The translations under genes and the position numbers were made by a program. Below are positions 8,708 through 17,823 of a DNA stretch of 64,000 nucleotides, piece after piece. Every line of letters starts with the position of its first letter. Position 1 is the first letter of the stretch. The stretch is from Pseudomonadaceae bacterium (GTDB lineage Bacteria; Pseudomonadota; Gammaproteobacteria; Pseudomonadales; Pseudomonadaceae): positions 1-64,000 of the forward strand of contig JAUVZY010000016.1 in assembly GCA_030602315.1 (NCBI GenBank), given 5' to 3'. The notes beneath the pieces were generated by a model, which ran no database searches, was not told where the DNA came from, and worked only from the letters and a program-made list of their open reading frames with translations.

Positions 8708-9709
8708 TCAGGCATCCGGCCCGGCGCTGCCACCCAGCGGATCGATCGGCGGCGCGGCCGGAGGAACGTGGGTGCTGGACGTGCTGCGTGTGGCGACGCT
8801 GTCGATCGCCTCGCGCAACGTTTCGGGCGCCTGGTAGTGCAGCATGTGCCCTGCCCCGTCGAGCAGGCGCAGTTCGGAGCTGGCGAGCGCGCCGTGCAGG
8901 CGCACCGAGTGGGTTTCGCTCGGCAGCAGCGCATCCTCGCGCCCGGCGAGAATGGTCACCGGCAGGCTCAGCTCGGCATAGCGGGCGCTGAGCGCGGTGG
9001 CGCACTGGATCAGCTGACCGAGTTCGGCCGAGGCTGCCTCGAGCTGCGATGGACGCAGCGCCATCCAGGTGGGGTAGGCCTCGAACGCGGCCGGCACCTC
9101 GCCCGGCGCGAACACGCGTTTGATCAGCGTTGGCCACGCCGCGCGGATCAGCCACGGCGCGATGCTGTAGCGCAGCACCTCGCCCACCACCGGAATGCGC
9201 GAGTCCTGCAACAGGTGCAGGTCCGGCAGCCCCGCCGGGTAGAAATAGCCTGACTCCAGAATGAGCCCCGATACCGCCTCGGGAAATTCCAGCGCCAGCG
9301 CCAAGGCCAGCAGAGCGCCGTAGGAGTGGCCGAGCACCAGCGGGCGCTCCAGACCAAGCTGCTTGAACGCCTGCTGGAACAGCCGCGCCTGATCCAGCAC
9401 GTCCCAGCTGCGCGCGTGCGGGCGCTCGCTGTGGCCGTAACCGGGCCTGTCGAAGATGATCACCCGGTAGTCACGCGCCGCCAGCGCCACCAGGCCACTG
9501 AGCTGAAAATCCACGCCCATGGTGGCCAAACCATGCAGCAGCACCAGCGGCCGCCCCTGCCCCTGTTCGGTGTAGTGCAGGCGCACGCCGTCCACCTCGA
9601 CGAACTGGCCGGTGGGCGGATGCTCTTCTTCGGTCTTGCGGCTGCGATAGGCGATGTAGGCGGCCGATGCGGCCATGGCGACGGCGCTACGAAGCAGGAA
9701 GGAAGGCAT
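8708..9709 (-). CDS. Alpha/beta hydrolase with N-terminal membrane anchor
   Basis: A 333-residue alpha/beta hydrolase. The oxyanion segment is LVLLHGLATMG, the nucleophile elbow GHSYG (Ser in LVLGHSYGALLALALA), a likely acid is D in LAGREDALLPSE, and the catalytic His is in GAGHMLHYQAPE. Residues 3-20 are hydrophobic and followed by basic residues, giving a signal anchor or uncleaved leader. The C-terminal 35 residues are Pro/Ser-rich and probably disordered. Esterase, lipase or haloalkane-type substrates are all possible. Confidence 0.88.
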   Translation of the reverse strand: MPSFLLRSAVAMAASAAYIAYRSRKTEEEHPPTGQFVEVDGVRLHYTEQGQGRPLVLLHGLATMGVDFQLSGLVALAARDYRVIIFDRPGYGHSERPHARSWDVLDQARLFQQAFKQLGLERPLVLGHSYGALLALALALEFPEAVSGLILESGYFYPAGLPDLHLLQDSRIPVVGEVLRYSIAPWLIRAAWPTLIKRVFAPGEVPAAFEAYPTWMALRPSQLEAASAELGQLIQCATALSARYAELSLPVTILAGREDALLPSETHSVRLHGALASSELRLLDGAGHMLHYQAPETLREAIDSVATRSTSSTHVPPAAPPIDPLGGSAGPDA

Positions 9710-9801
9710 GGCTCATCTCCGGTGGCGTATTCACCACTAGAGCATGGCGCCGGCGCGCCGTTCCTGCTGCGCGACTGGTGGTTGCCGCCGGGGTGAGCGG
9801 C

Positions 9802-9930
9802 TCAGGCGCCCTTGAGCTGCAGCAGCAGAAAACCGGCCGCGATGCCGGCCGCGGCGATCGCCCAGCCGATCCGATGGGCCTTGTTCTTCATCGCCTGACG
9901 CGCGGGATCCACGGGCTTTTTCTTTCTCAT
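9802..9930 (-). CDS. Small single-span membrane protein, 42 residues
   Basis: A short reading frame starts MRKKKPVDPARQAMKNK, has a hydrophobic helix IGWAIAAAGIAAGFLLLQL, and ends KGA. The basic N-terminus should stay in the cytoplasm. An AGGT ribosome site sits eight bases before the ATG. The clean positive-inside topology and ribosome site argue that it is real. Its function is unknown. Confidence 0.6.
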   Translation of the reverse strand: MRKKKPVDPARQAMKNKAHRIGWAIAAAGIAAGFLLLQLKGA

Positions 9931-10267
9931 AGGGTTACCTCTATCAGCCGATCTTCCGGCAATCACAAGGCCAAGGGCGCAGCAGGCGGACCCGACGCGC
10001 GAAACGGAGCGCGACCCTACGTGGCTGCGCTCGCGCCTGCAAGAGGACGGCGATGCTCACGGTGCAACCGGCTGCTGTAGCTTGGCCAAAACCCGCCGAC
10101 GCCCCCCCGCTCGGCGGATGGCGGCCGCCCGGGCAAGGCCGCGATGCCTTATTCACCCGAACATTGATAGCAACCCGCCAGCAGGCTAGAGTCGCGCGCT
10201 CACCCGCCATGGACGACGAGGTGGCTTTAAAGCCCCGCCTGCGCGGGATTTGCACAGGACGCTTTTT
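9931..10267. other. Gene-free stretch between divergent genes
   Basis: The stretch separates the small membrane protein gene (minus) from the lipoprotein gene (plus). It holds the promoter at 10164-10192 described separately. I see no RNA gene or long repeat in the remainder. Confidence 0.5.
10164..10192 (+). promoter_or_regulatory. Sigma70-type promoter for the 10268 lipoprotein gene
   Basis: TTGATA (10164-10169), a 17-base spacer and TAGAGT (10187-10192) make a good housekeeping promoter. The start codon follows about 75 bases downstream. Confidence 0.6.
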
Positions 10268-10861
10268 ATGAACATCCTCAAACCGCTGGCCGCCCTGGCC
10301 ATGCTCGTCACTCTCTCCGGCTGCAGCATCAAGCAAACCGTTACCCCCGCCTCCTTCGTCCAGCCCGCTCAGGCTGAAATCTGCATGGTTCCCGAGCAGG
10401 GGCTGCGCAAGGGCTTCCATCAGACCTACCGCGACCAGTTGCTGAAGAAAGGTTTCGCCGTGCGTGAGCTGCCGGCCGGTTCCAGTGCAACCGACTGCGC
10501 GCTGGTCACTCGCTACACCGGAACCTGGGCCTGGGATCTGGCGCTGTACATGAACTACGCCGACATCAAGGTCTTCCAGGCCAGCCGGCAGATCGGCCAC
10601 GCCAATTACGACGCTCGCTGGGGCGGCGGCCGGTTGGACAAGTTCATCGATGCCGAAACGAAGATCATTGAGATGACCAACCAGCTGTTCCCGCTCGGCG
10701 CCGCCGCCCTGCCGCAGGCCACGCCTTCGCTGGAGAGCCCCGCAGCCGGACAACCACTGAGCAAGGCGCAGTATCAGCAGGAGCAGCTCCAGCGCCTGAT
10801 GAACGAAAACCTCTCCTACGAGGAATACAAGCGTCGCCACCAGCAGATCATGCAGCAGTGA
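10268..10861 (+). CDS. Sbal_3080-type lipoprotein
   Basis: A 197-residue lipoprotein with signal peptide and lipobox LSGC (MNILKPLAALAMLVTLSGC). The domain with ICMVPEQGLRKGFHQTYRDQLLKKGF and the strand YTGTWAWDLALYMNYADIKVF resembles the family annotated as Sbal_3080 lipoprotein; its function is unknown. The C-terminal 50 residues form a Gln-rich helix (KAQYQQEQLQRLMNENLSYEEYKRRHQQ), like the SHOCT-type oligomerisation tail. The start at 10268 is preferred over 10250 because CAGGA lies about nine bases upstream and the signal peptide starts there. Confidence 0.75.
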   Translation: MNILKPLAALAMLVTLSGCSIKQTVTPASFVQPAQAEICMVPEQGLRKGFHQTYRDQLLKKGFAVRELPAGSSATDCALVTRYTGTWAWDLALYMNYADIKVFQASRQIGHANYDARWGGGRLDKFIDAETKIIEMTNQLFPLGAAALPQATPSLESPAAGQPLSKAQYQQEQLQRLMNENLSYEEYKRRHQQIMQQ

Positions 10862-10908
10862 TCGCCACGGGCTGAGGGGCCTTCATCCGGGCGACAGATA
10901 GCGCCGGC

Positions 10909-11760
10909 TCACTGCGCCCCGAACAGCGCCGTCCAGTAGATGCCTGCGTCGCTCTTGGGGTCGACCGCATAGGCCGCGCCCAGCTCGGCGAACTGCGGGT
11001 TCATCAGCGTGGCGCAGTGGCCGGGGCTGGCCAGCCAGCCGTCGAGGACCTTGCGCGGGGTGTCGAGGGCGGCGGCGAGGTTTTCGCCGATCGCCCGGCC
11101 CTGATAACCGGCCAGCTCGGCGCGATCGCCGGGGGTGTGCCCCTGCCGGTCGCGGTGCTCGAAGAAGTTCTGGTTGGCCATCGCCCGGCTATGGGATTCG
11201 GCGGCCAGTGCCAGCGAGGCATTCCAGCGCACTGGCGCGGCGGCGGCGAAGGATTCGGCACCGCAGCGGCGCGCCTGGGCACGGGCGCTGTTGATCAGCT
11301 CCAGCAGGCGCTGACCCTCGGCCTGCCAGTCACCGAGGTTGCCGGTGAGCAGCGGCCGGGCAAGCACGATGCGCCAGTCCCGCAGGGTGTGATTGACGCC
11401 GATGTCGGTGTACTGCGGATCGAGCAGCACCTGGCAGAAGCTGTCCTGCAGCGCCCGGGCCGCCGCCTGCGCATCGCGCGGGCCGGACAGGCTGATGGCC
11501 TGCACGGTGACCATCGGGTAGCCGGTACGCGCCACCTCCTGCTGCAGATCGCCGACGCCGGAAACCGGCAGCACCAGCCGTGAATCCACCGCGAGCGGGG
11601 TCAGGTCGCCGCGCCCCTGCCCGGCGCACTGGCGCACTTCGCTGCGATAGACGTTGATGGCCTCGACCAGCCGGGCCGCCTCGTCGGCCGCGGCGGTAGG
11701 CGCCACGGCCAAGCCGGCGGCCAGAGGGGTCAAGCAGACAAGCAACGACAGGACACGCAT
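10909..11760 (-). CDS. Secreted CAP-domain (SCP/PR1-like) protein
   Basis: A 283-residue exported protein. The signal peptide MRVLSLLVCLTPLAAGLAVAPTAAA is followed by an N-terminal helical region, then a CAP domain from about residue 170. The CAP hallmarks are SRAMANQNFFEHRD, GENLAAALDTPRKVLDGWLASPGHCATLMNPQFAELGAAY. Prokaryotic CAP proteins bind or act on wall or lipid ligands, but no activity can be predicted here. I chose the ATG at 11760 because GGAGGATTCC directly precedes it; the longer frame lacks a ribosome site and would bury the signal peptide. Confidence 0.85.
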   Translation of the reverse strand: MRVLSLLVCLTPLAAGLAVAPTAAADEAARLVEAINVYRSEVRQCAGQGRGDLTPLAVDSRLVLPVSGVGDLQQEVARTGYPMVTVQAISLSGPRDAQAAARALQDSFCQVLLDPQYTDIGVNHTLRDWRIVLARPLLTGNLGDWQAEGQRLLELINSARAQARRCGAESFAAAAPVRWNASLALAAESHSRAMANQNFFEHRDRQGHTPGDRAELAGYQGRAIGENLAAALDTPRKVLDGWLASPGHCATLMNPQFAELGAAYAVDPKSDAGIYWTALFGAQ

Positions 11761-11938
11761 GGAATCCTCCAATGTTTTTTCGCCATCATCCGCCATTTGC
11801 GCTCGCCGTGCGCGGCCCAAGCAAACCGGCAAGCCGCAACGATAGCCGTTTGCGCCGCGCCTGTCGGCGGGCGAACGCTGCAAACCGGCGCGGAGACAGT
11901 ACAATGGCGCCCTTTTTCAAATACCCGACGCCTGCGCC

Positions 11939-13927
11939 ATGCCATTACCCAAGCATCATCTGGAACTGCTCGCCCCCGCCCGCGATGTCGCCATCGCCCG
12001 CGAGGCCATCCTGCATGGCGCGGATGCCGTCTACATCGGCGGCCCCAGCTTCGGTGCGCGGCACAATGCCTGCAACGAGGTGAGCGAGATCGCCGAGCTG
12101 GTGAAATTCGCCCACCAGTACCATGCGCGGGTGTTCGTCACCCTCAATACCATCCTGCATGACGATGAACTGGAGCCGGCGCGCAAGCTGATCGGCCAGT
12201 TCTACGACGCGGGCGTGGATGCGCTGATCATCCAGGACATGGGCATCCTCGAGCTGGACATCCCGCCGATCGAGCTGCACGCCAGCACCCAGACCGACAT
12301 CCGTACGCTGGAACGGGCGAAATTTCTCGGCAACGCCGGGTTCTCGCAGCTGGTGCTGGCGCGCGAGCTGTCGCTGCCGGAAATCCGTGCCATCCACGAA
12401 GAAGTGGACACCCCGCTGGAGTTCTTCATTCATGGCGCGCTCTGCGTGGCCTTCTCCGGCCAGTGCTACATCAGCCACGCGCAGACCGGGCGCAGCGCCA
12501 ACCGTGGCGACTGCTCCCAGGCCTGCCGCCTGCCCTTCACCCTGAAGGACGACCAGGGCCGCGTGGTGGCCTTCGAAAAGCACCTGCTGTCGATGAAGGA
12601 CAACAACCAGAGCGCCAACCTGCGCGCGCTGATCGACGCCGGGGTGCGCTCGTTCAAGATCGAGGGCCGCTACAAGGACATGGGCTACGTGAAGAACATC
12701 ACCGCCTATTACCGCCAGCGCCTCGACGAGATCCTCGAAGAACGCCCCGACCTCGCCCGTGCCTCCAGCGGGCGCACCGAGCATTTCTTCGTGCCGGACC
12801 CGGACAAGACCTTCCACCGCGGCAGCACCGACTACTTCGTCAGCGAACGCAAGATCGACATCGGCGCCTTCGATTCCCCCACCTTCACCGGCCTGCCGGT
12901 GGGCGAAGTGCTGAAGGTGAACAAGCGCGACCTGATCGCCCGCACCCGGGAGCCACTGTCCAACGGCGACGGGCTCAACGTGCTGGTCAAGCGCGAGGTG
13001 GTCGGCTTTCGCGCCAGCGTGGTCAAGGAACTCGGCCAGTTCGAGGAAGACGGCCAGCTGCGCTACGAATACCGCATCGAGCCCAACGAAATGCCGCCGG
13101 CACTGGCCAGGCTGCGACCGAACCACCCGCTCAGCCGCAACCTCGACCACAACTGGCAGCAGGCGCTGCAGAAGATCTCCTCCGAGCGGCGCATCGGCCT
13201 TTGCTGGCAGGCGCGGCTGAGCGAGGCCGCGCTGGAGCTGACCGCCACCAGCGAGGAAGGCGTGAGCGCCAGCGTGCGTCTGGACGGCCCGTTCGGCGAA
13301 GCGAAAAAGCCCGAGCAGGCGCTCGAGCAACTGCGCGATCTGCTCGGCCAGCTGGGCACCACGCCCTACCACGCCGAAGCCATCGAGCTGGAGGCGCCCC
13401 AGGCCTATTTCATCCCCAATTCGCAGTTGAAGGCGCTGCGCCGCGAGGCCATCGAAGCGCTGACCGCCGCTCGCGTCGCCGCCCATCCGCGCGGCTACCG
13501 CCAGCCGGAAAGCGATCCGCCGCCGGTCTACCCCGAGGCGCACCTGTCGTTTCTGGCCAACGTCTACAACGAGAAGGCGCGGGCGTTCTATCACCGCCAC
13601 GGCGTGCAGCTGATCGACGCGGCCTACGAGGCCCACGAGGAAACCGGCGAAGTGCCGGTGATGATCACCAAGCACTGCCTGCGCTTTTCCTTCAACCTCT
13701 GCCCCAAGCAGGCCAAGGGCGTGACCGGCGTGCGCACCAAGGTCGAGCCGATGCAGCTGATCCAGGGCGATGAAGTGCTGACGCTCAAGTTCGACTGCAA
13801 GCCCTGCGAGATGCACGTGATCGGCAAGATCAAGGGCCACATCCTCGACCTGCCGCAGCCGGGCAGCAGCGCCAGCATCGTCGGCCAGATCAGCCCGGAC
13901 GACCTGCTCAAGACCATCAAGCGCTGA
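11939..13927 (+). CDS. rlhA: U32 peptidase-family RNA hydroxylation protein RlhA (YdcP-like)
   Basis: A 662-residue U32-family protein. The core (LELLAPARDVAIAREAILHGADAVYIGG, FIHGALCVAFSGQCYIS, GDCSQACRLPF) has the cysteine set that likely binds an iron-sulfur cluster. The long C-terminal extension ends with a second Cys group (KHCLRFSFNLCPKQ, FDCKPCEMHV). E. coli RlhA (653 residues) needs prephenate and hydroxylates 23S rRNA C2501. Its paralogue TrhP, which acts on tRNA wobble uridine, is about 200 residues shorter. Length therefore favours RlhA, although Pseudomonas annotations often say YegQ. Confidence 0.75.
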   Translation: MPLPKHHLELLAPARDVAIAREAILHGADAVYIGGPSFGARHNACNEVSEIAELVKFAHQYHARVFVTLNTILHDDELEPARKLIGQFYDAGVDALIIQDMGILELDIPPIELHASTQTDIRTLERAKFLGNAGFSQLVLARELSLPEIRAIHEEVDTPLEFFIHGALCVAFSGQCYISHAQTGRSANRGDCSQACRLPFTLKDDQGRVVAFEKHLLSMKDNNQSANLRALIDAGVRSFKIEGRYKDMGYVKNITAYYRQRLDEILEERPDLARASSGRTEHFFVPDPDKTFHRGSTDYFVSERKIDIGAFDSPTFTGLPVGEVLKVNKRDLIARTREPLSNGDGLNVLVKREVVGFRASVVKELGQFEEDGQLRYEYRIEPNEMPPALARLRPNHPLSRNLDHNWQQALQKISSERRIGLCWQARLSEAALELTATSEEGVSASVRLDGPFGEAKKPEQALEQLRDLLGQLGTTPYHAEAIELEAPQAYFIPNSQLKALRREAIEALTAARVAAHPRGYRQPESDPPPVYPEAHLSFLANVYNEKARAFYHRHGVQLIDAAYEAHEETGEVPVMITKHCLRFSFNLCPKQAKGVTGVRTKVEPMQLIQGDEVLTLKFDCKPCEMHVIGKIKGHILDLPQPGSSASIVGQISPDDLLKTIKR

Positions 13928-14301
13928 GCGAGCGGCTCAGGTCGCCGCGCTGCCGACCGAAAGACGCAACCTGCCGGCGACACCACACGCCGCGAAGTCG
14001 AACGCGTGGCGTGCCTCAGGGTGTTCGACACCCCGCCCCACGCGACCACGCGAACACTTCGCCTGCGTTCACCGCTCACCCTGCCTGCCGATGGCGGAGC
14101 TTTTCCTCGGTCATCGCCACCGGGAAGAGCATGGCAGCACTGACCAGCAAGAAGCCGCGCGAAGTTGCACCGGCTTTGCTAGCTCAACGTCGAGGATTGG
14201 GATTGTGCTTGGGATGGCGGCCTGCGCACAGCCGCTCACGAATCGAGCAGCCCTGGAAGGCAGAGCCAAGTGCGCATCTGGCCAACACCGCCCGATGAGG
14301 C
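13928..14301. other. Gene-free stretch between rlhA and tRNA-Val
   Basis: This stretch precedes the tRNA-Val terminator. Frames in it are short and lack ribosome sites or recognisable products. I see no repeat or RNA gene beyond the terminator and tRNA listed separately. Confidence 0.4.
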
Positions 14302-14338
14302 CGAAAACAAAAAGGGCGATCCTTTCGGATCGCCCTCT
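14302..14338 (-). terminator. Rho-independent terminator of tRNA-Val
   Basis: Read on the minus strand, stem GGGCGATCC/GGATCGCCC with a GAAA tetraloop is followed by TTTTTGTTTT. It lies about 27 bases past the tRNA 3' end. Confidence 0.9.
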
Positions 14339-14364
14339 AAGCCCCGCGCAATGCGGGTTTTGTT

Positions 14365-14440
14365 TGGTAGGCACAATTGGACTCGAACCAACGACCCCCA
14401 CCATGTCAAGGTGGTGCTCTAACCAACTGAGCTATGTGCC
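14365..14440 (-). tRNA. tRNA-Val (anticodon GAC)
   Basis: A 76-base cloverleaf on the minus strand. The acceptor GGCACAT pairs with ATTGTGCC-type sequence. The D-arm is AGCTCAGTTGGTTAGAGC, the anticodon stem CCACC/GGTGG holds loop TTGACAT (anticodon GAC), and the T-loop is GGTTCGAGTCC. CCA is encoded. Confidence 0.96.
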
Positions 14441-14610
14441 TTCGATGGGGGCGCATTCTATAGACCTCAGAATTCAAGTCAAGCCCTTTTTTCAATGACT
14501 TACTGAGATCGCTCGGTTTCGCTGTCAGCCAACCTGCAGGACCGGCTGGTCGACCGGCCGGCGCCGGGTTAGGATCGGGCTGTCAAATATTTAAAACGGG
14601 GCATCCGGAA

Positions 14611-15894
14611 ATGACGCACACCGCCTACCCTGCTTCCTATTACGCCGCCAGTGCCCTGCCCGCGCCCGCCCGGCCCGCGCTCGAGGGCGAGCATGAGGCC
14701 GATGTCTGTGTCGTCGGCGCCGGCTACACCGGGCTTTCCACCGCGCTGTTTCTGGCCGAGGCCGGCTTTTCGGTGATCGTGCTGGAGGCGGCCAAGGTCG
14801 GCTTCGGCGCCTCGGGGCGCAATGGCGGGCAGATCGTCAACAGCTACAGCCGCGACCTGGATGTGGTCGAGCGCAATGTCGGTGCCCGCGAGGCGTCGTT
14901 GATCGGCGCCATGGCCTTCGAGGGCGGGCGGATCATCCGCGAGCGCGTGGCGCGCTATGGCATCGCCTGCGACTTGAAAGATGGCGGGGTGTTCGCCGCC
15001 TTCACGGCCCGGCAGATGCGTCATCTGGAAAGCCAGCGCCAGCTCTGGCGCCGCTATGGCTACGACCGGCTGGAACCGCTCGACCGCGACGGCATCCGCC
15101 GCGTGGTCGCCACCGAGCGCTACTGCGGCGGCATGCTCGATCACGGCGGCGGGCACATCCACCCGCTGAACCTGGCGCTTGGCGAAGCAGCGGCGTTCGA
15201 ATCGCTCGGCGGACGGATCTTCGAGCAGAGCCCGGCGCTGTCGGTCAGCCGCGAGGCCAGCCCGCGAGTGAAGACGCCGCGGGGCGAGGTTCGTGCGCAG
15301 TTCGTGGTGGTGGCCGGCAATGCCTACCTGGGCGACCTGTTGCCGGAGCTGGCGGCCAAGTCCATGCCGTGCGGCAGCCAGGTGATCGCCACCGAGCCGC
15401 TGGGCGACGCGCTGGCCCGCAGCCTGCTGCCGCAGGACTACTGCGTCGAAGACTGCAACTACCTGCTCGATTACTACCGGCTCTCGGCGGACAAGCGGCT
15501 GATCTACGGCGGCGGGGTGGTCTACGGCGCGCGCGATCCGCAGAACATCGAGGCGATCATTCGGCCGAAGATGCTCAAGACCTTCCCGCAGCTGGCCAAC
15601 GTGCGCATCGACTACGCCTGGACCGGCAACTTCCTGCTGACCCTGTCGCGCCTGCCCCAGGTCGGGCGCATCGGCGATTCGATCTACTACTCCCAGGGCT
15701 GCAGCGGCCATGGCGTCACCTATACCCACCTGGCCGGCCAGGTGATCGCCGAAGCGCTGCGCGGGCAGGCCGAGCGTTTCGATGCCTTCGGCAGCCTGCC
15801 GCACTACCCGTTCCCCGGCGGGCGCACCCTGCGCGTTCCGCTCACCGCACTGGGCGCGTTCTACTACGACCTGCGCGACAAGCTCGGCGTCTAG
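14611..15894 (+). CDS. puuB: FAD-dependent oxidoreductase, gamma-glutamylputrescine oxidase type
   Basis: A 427-residue DAO-family flavoprotein. The N-terminal dinucleotide motif is VCVVGAGYTGLSTALFLAEAG. GFGASGRNGGQI and the C-terminal YYSQGCSGHGVTYTHLAG are characteristic of the PuuB/OrdL group. PuuB oxidises gamma-glutamylputrescine in polyamine catabolism. Other members of the group act on related amines, so the exact substrate is not certain. No other puu genes are beside it. Its stop codon abuts the stop of the convergent PA2778-like gene. Confidence 0.8.
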   Translation: MTHTAYPASYYAASALPAPARPALEGEHEADVCVVGAGYTGLSTALFLAEAGFSVIVLEAAKVGFGASGRNGGQIVNSYSRDLDVVERNVGAREASLIGAMAFEGGRIIRERVARYGIACDLKDGGVFAAFTARQMRHLESQRQLWRRYGYDRLEPLDRDGIRRVVATERYCGGMLDHGGGHIHPLNLALGEAAAFESLGGRIFEQSPALSVSREASPRVKTPRGEVRAQFVVVAGNAYLGDLLPELAAKSMPCGSQVIATEPLGDALARSLLPQDYCVEDCNYLLDYYRLSADKRLIYGGGVVYGARDPQNIEAIIRPKMLKTFPQLANVRIDYAWTGNFLLTLSRLPQVGRIGDSIYYSQGCSGHGVTYTHLAGQVIAEALRGQAERFDAFGSLPHYPFPGGRTLRVPLTALGAFYYDLRDKLGV

Positions 15895-16791
15895 CTAGTT
15901 GGCGGCGCAGGCCGGCAGCGCCCGGCATTGCGCCGCGCTCTCGGCGCCCGCGGGGTCGGCGCAGCGGCGCGCCGTCTGCGCCTGCGCATGGCACTGGCGC
16001 TCGCCGAGCACATGCGCCAGGTTGTTCCACGCCGGGGCGAACTGCCCGTCACGCGCGACACTGGTGCGCAGGGCCTGTTCGGCCTGCGCCAGGTCGTTCT
16101 GCGCGTAATGCAGGTTGCCCAGGGCGAACCATGGCAGCGGCGAATCCCAGCGCGTTGCCGCGGTGCGGTAGGCGCGCTTGGCCGCCTCGGGGTTACCGGA
16201 TTCTTCCAGATCGTTGGCAGCCTGCATCCAGACCACCAGCTGCGGCGCTGCCGGCAGTTGCTCGGGCGGCAGCGTCACCACCGCCCAGCGATCGCCCTTG
16301 TGCCAGCTGCGCAAAAATTGCCGGAAGCTTTCCTGGCGCCGTCGTTCGGTGCCCGAGCGCAGGATGAGCGTCTGATTGTCGAGGTCATAGCCGACCACTA
16401 CAGCAAAGTGCCACTGCGGCCAGCGATCGAAAGCCAGGTTCTGTAGCACCAGCACGGGATTGCCGGCGGCGACCTCCGCCAGCAGGTCATCCAGACGGCG
16501 CCCCAGCGGATAGACGAGCAAGCCGTGGGCGCGTGCCGTCGCCACCATTTCCACCTGCAGGCTGCCCTGGCGGGCGGGCAGGTAGACGCGGTCGACCAGC
16601 GCCTGGTCATCGGTTTCGATTCCCCGATGAACCAGGGTGGTCGCCAGAGCTGCCGGGCCGCACTGGTACTCTGCCTGGGGAAAGAACGGCACATCCGCCA
16701 GTTCGACCTGCCGCGGGAGGTTGCTCTCGTCGATCGGCACGACCGACGCGCAGCCCCCCAGCAGGGCGATCAGCACGGCAACGATCCGCAT
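15895..16791 (-). CDS. PA2778-type lipoprotein cysteine peptidase with TPR tail
   Basis: The 298-residue protein has a lipobox LLGGCAS and then a C39-like papain-fold domain. The nucleophile Cys is in AEYQCGPAALAT and the His in QWHFAVVVGYD. Two or three TPR-like repeats follow (WFALGNLHYAQNDLAQAEQALRTS, APAWNNLAHVLGE). PA2778 proteins always travel with PA2779 (the next gene upstream) and are periplasmic; the substrate is unknown. The start ATG overlaps the PA2779 stop (TGATG), implying translational coupling. Confidence 0.88.
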   Translation of the reverse strand: MRIVAVLIALLGGCASVVPIDESNLPRQVELADVPFFPQAEYQCGPAALATTLVHRGIETDDQALVDRVYLPARQGSLQVEMVATARAHGLLVYPLGRRLDDLLAEVAAGNPVLVLQNLAFDRWPQWHFAVVVGYDLDNQTLILRSGTERRRQESFRQFLRSWHKGDRWAVVTLPPEQLPAAPQLVVWMQAANDLEESGNPEAAKRAYRTAATRWDSPLPWFALGNLHYAQNDLAQAEQALRTSVARDGQFAPAWNNLAHVLGERQCHAQAQTARRCADPAGAESAAQCRALPACAAN

Positions 16792-17195
16792 CAGCGGTTA
16801 ATGCAGTTGATGAAGTTGAACACGTTGGTGGCACACAGCATGTCGGTGATGATGAAGATCACCAGAAACAGCACGATGATGCCGATGACGCTGGCACTGC
16901 CGGCCGGCGCTTCCGACAGCTGCTGGTTGAACTGAGCCAGCTCGGCCGGCGTGAGGCTGTTGATCCGCGACTCCACCTGCGCCCGATCGACGCCCATGGA
17001 TTCGAGCTTGGCCTTGACCTCCTGATCATCGAGCATGCTCAGCAATTGCTGGCGGTCCACCTGTTGGCGCTGCTCCGACAGCACCTCCGACGTTCCAATC
17101 ATCGCCGCTTGGGCAGCCGGCACCTGAACCATCAGTGAAAAGTGCAGTGCGGCCAGCACGGCGGCCAGATAGCGCATCCAACGAGCTTTGAACAT
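16791..17195 (-). CDS. PA2779-type membrane protein
   Basis: A 134-residue partner of the PA2778-like peptidase. It has a signal peptide (YLAAVLAALHFSLMVQVPAAQAA), a helical central part (EVLSEQRQQVDRQQLLSMLDDQEVKAKL) and a C-terminal membrane helix (SASVIGIIVLFLVIFIITDMLC). The ATG at 17195 follows GAGGAACT; upstream in-frame codons have no ribosome site. The family function is unknown. Confidence 0.88.
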   Translation of the reverse strand: MFKARWMRYLAAVLAALHFSLMVQVPAAQAAMIGTSEVLSEQRQQVDRQQLLSMLDDQEVKAKLESMGVDRAQVESRINSLTPAELAQFNQQLSEAPAGSASVIGIIVLFLVIFIITDMLCATNVFNFINCINR

Positions 17196-17420
17196 AGCGA
17201 GTTCCTCAGCAAGCAATGGGAAATGGTGCGCCCCCGGTAGCCAGGAAGAATTCGTACCAGAGGTACGGCTTTGACGAGACGGCACACCCGCGGTTCCGCC
17301 ATCAGGGCGCTGGCAGCCAGCGCTCCGATACTCAAAGTCTAGAAGTACACGCGGCGAGCGCCAGCCTGGCTGGCGCGGCAGGACCTGGCCGGCGCGCGGG
17401 CCGGTCAGCCGAAGGCGGGG

Positions 17421-17747
17421 TCAGTAAAGCGGGGGATGATCGACCAGCCCTTCGATCTCGGCACGCACCAGCGCGCGCTGATCGAGCTTGCGGCGGGCGG
17501 GCTCGGGCAGGTCCTTGTAGCGGATGACGCCCTGCTCCACCAGCAGGTTGATGACGTCTTCGAAGACACGCACCACTTCGCGATCCGAGGCGTTGAGCTC
17601 GTCGAGCTTGCGCTTGACCTCGAGCCTGGCCTCCAGCCAGCTGTGCAGTTCGGGGCATTGCTCGGACAGGCTGCCGTCCATCCCCTCGAAAGGCTGCTCC
17701 TCGACCCGCAACAGTCGCCCCTGTTGATCCCGCTGCACGAACACCAT
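17421..17747 (-). CDS. Small conserved Pseudomonas protein (misnamed 'tryptophan synthase beta-like')
   Basis: A 108-residue soluble protein beginning MVFVQRDQQGRLLRVEEQPFEGM, with ELNASDREVVRVFEDVINLLVEQGVIRYKDLPEPARRKL. It resembles a Pseudomonas family carried under the name 'tryptophan synthase subunit beta like', although no tryptophan synthase domain is visible. I prefer the ATG at 17747 (GGTGGG upstream, family-like start). An ATG at 17819 would add 24 residues and lie five bases past the lafW stop, so it may be expressed with the flagellar operon. Confidence 0.65.
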   Translation of the reverse strand: MVFVQRDQQGRLLRVEEQPFEGMDGSLSEQCPELHSWLEARLEVKRKLDELNASDREVVRVFEDVINLLVEQGVIRYKDLPEPARRKLDQRALVRAEIEGLVDHPPLY

Positions 17748-17823
17748 CGACCGGCCCACCCGACTGGTAACGCGCCACCACTGGCGCATCAGCGATTGCT
17801 TGGAGGCTCTCCAGTACATCGCG

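Noticed and set aside
11945-13840. 631-codon minus-strand frame opposite rlhA
   Set aside because: rlhA is an unmistakable family member on the other strand; the antisense frame is low complexity without a start context.
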